Assembly (NCBI GenBank): GCA_039545295.1
Contig: BCIK01000002.1
Span: 1,511,345-1,575,344 of the forward strand
Length of the DNA stretch: 64,000 nucleotides
DNA from: Udeniomyces pyricola
Taxonomy: Eukaryota > Basidiomycota > Tremellomycetes > Cystofilobasidiales > Mrakiaceae
Reading direction: 5' to 3'
The translations under genes were made by a program, and so were the position numbers. Every line of letters starts with the position of its first letter. Within the stretch, counting starts at the first letter, position 1. Below, one piece after another: positions 62,901 to 64,000 of the stretch. The notes beneath the pieces were generated by a model, which was not told the DNA's origin, searched no databases, and saw only the letters and a program-made list of their open reading frames with translations.

Positions 62901-64000
62901 TCAACCCTTTCACTACATCGGTGTCTTCCTGGTCGCTGCGTTACTACGTGGACAACACATCAATTATCGACTATCCTCGACGTGTGTCTATCCCCAGCCC
63001 TGGGCCCCACATGACCGTGTAGCCTAGTCATTGTGAGTACATTTCGATCACATTCCGATATTGACTCTCACCCGGAACCACCTCTGTACATGTGTTGATC
63101 CTTATGCTGCTCTTGTCAACTTTCCTTTCCTACTTAACTCGCTCAGGTCGTGCGGTTCATCATGCCGCAACCTTCATACATGCGTACGTCTATCTTCCAC
63201 TCATGTCTGCACTGGTCGTCACCAACCGTCCTTCTGTACCCCATCGACGCTTCATCTACCTCTTGATCATCTCTCCACTCAAGTACTGACTCGGAAGTTT
63301 GTGTTCCCCACTCTACATCGATCCTCAGCCCTCATTCACCACGATGGATGGTGTGTCGCGTCCTGGACTCTCATACGTACGTCTAGCCTTGTTGTCTTTC
63401 GTCTCCGTGTCTCAATCATCTTCAGCATAGCGCCTCAACTGACTCCAGTCTCTGCCACATATCCGGCTTCCATCCATACTCCTCTGAACTCAGCTTCCAT
63501 GGATCAACCTGTTCGCGTCGCGTCGGGCATGTGCTGGACCAGTCTCATCGACCATGGCCTCACCTGTGTATGTCCAGCTTCCTTGCGTGATCCTGTCTCT
63601 GCGTCCATCCATCCTTCCACGTACCACTTCGTGTCTTCCATGTCGTGGCCATCCCTGGCCTGTGCTGTCGTCCATCTGCTGACTCTGTCTCTGTCTGGCT
63701 TCTTGCGCTTCCTTCCTATCACCAACATCCCTCCTCACACATCTTTCTCGACACGCCCTTCGACTAAGCTGGACCTGCCTCAGCTGGCGGGCTCCTCTTT
63801 TTTTTTGCGACCGATGTCGCCTGTACCAAAAGGCCAGGTGCGGATCGTTTTTTCTTCATCCAAGTTATGCCTGGAATCGTCGTGGCCCTGCATTTTCTGT
63901 AAAACGCCGTCGTAATCGCGAAATTTTTTTTTTTTTTCTAACGTTTTTTTTTGTATGTTCCGTTTTTTTTTGGGTGATGAATTTTTTTTTGGGCTGGCTG
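59929..64000. other. Right-hand 4 kb with no gene I can name
   Basis: Nothing with a family motif is seen on either strand after RFC5. Between 62200 and 63020 there are splice-like signals and frames with peptide-like sequence (for example HNPFATYIGWAWPGLTHLRE near 62790-62850), but no continuous model could be built. From 63061 to 63915 one plus-strand frame stays open for 284 codons, but it is a Ser/Thr/Cys/His-rich composition typical of pyrimidine-rich DNA. Four long T runs end the window (63795-63802 and 63926-63989). It may hold a degraded gene, an untranslated region or a gene outside my recognition. Confidence 0.3.

Noticed and set aside
63061..63915. A 284-codon open frame near the right edge
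   Set aside because: Composition is that of pyrimidine-rich DNA, with no motif and no periodic conserved pattern. It is kept only as an open question in the findings.

Overview
This is a window of nuclear DNA from a fungus, most likely a basidiomycete. The coding sequence is spread over many short exons, and the short introns have mostly gtaagt, gtacgt, gtgagt or gttcgt donors and cag or tag acceptors. Genes are dense on both strands, and many Ser and Arg codons are TCG and CGA. The products are typical fungal housekeeping and signalling proteins. I worked out exon joins by keeping the reading frame and family motifs intact across each splice. I cannot name the genus, and I see no tRNA, rRNA, CRISPR array, viral gene or toxin gene.

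Layout, left to right: a long coiled-coil protein running off the left edge (minus); a sorbitol/xylitol-dehydrogenase-like MDR enzyme (plus); eIF2-alpha (plus); an intronless RCC1-repeat protein (minus); a fusion of three RidA/YjgF domains (minus); purine nucleoside phosphorylase (minus); a WW-domain Gln/Gly-rich protein (plus); mitochondrial ribosomal protein uS5m (plus); a protein with two RRMs (minus); Afi1, an Arf3-docking polarity protein (plus); a GT32-type Golgi glycosyltransferase (minus); a probable Mediator subunit Med20 (plus); a small coiled-coil protein (minus); a small, possibly mitochondrial ribosomal, protein (plus); a largely disordered, probably mitochondrial protein (plus); the AMPK/Snf1 beta subunit (minus); dipeptidyl peptidase III (minus); a Yra1/Aly-type mRNA export adaptor (minus); the response regulator Skn7 with a long polyglutamine tract (minus); and RFC5, a clamp-loader subunit (plus). 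The last 4 kb (59929-64000) holds nothing I can name.

The genes are not a functional cluster. They cover translation and its stress control (eIF2-alpha, uS5m), stress and nutrient signalling (Skn7, AMPK beta), mRNA metabolism (Yra1, RRM protein, Med20), polarity and secretion (Afi1, GT32), DNA replication (RFC5) and metabolism (dehydrogenase, PNP, RidA, DPP III).

The most unusual item is the triple RidA protein at 15119-17276. RidA proteins normally have one domain and assemble as trimers. Here three divergent copies lie in one continuous reading frame, with the second and third joined inside a single exon.
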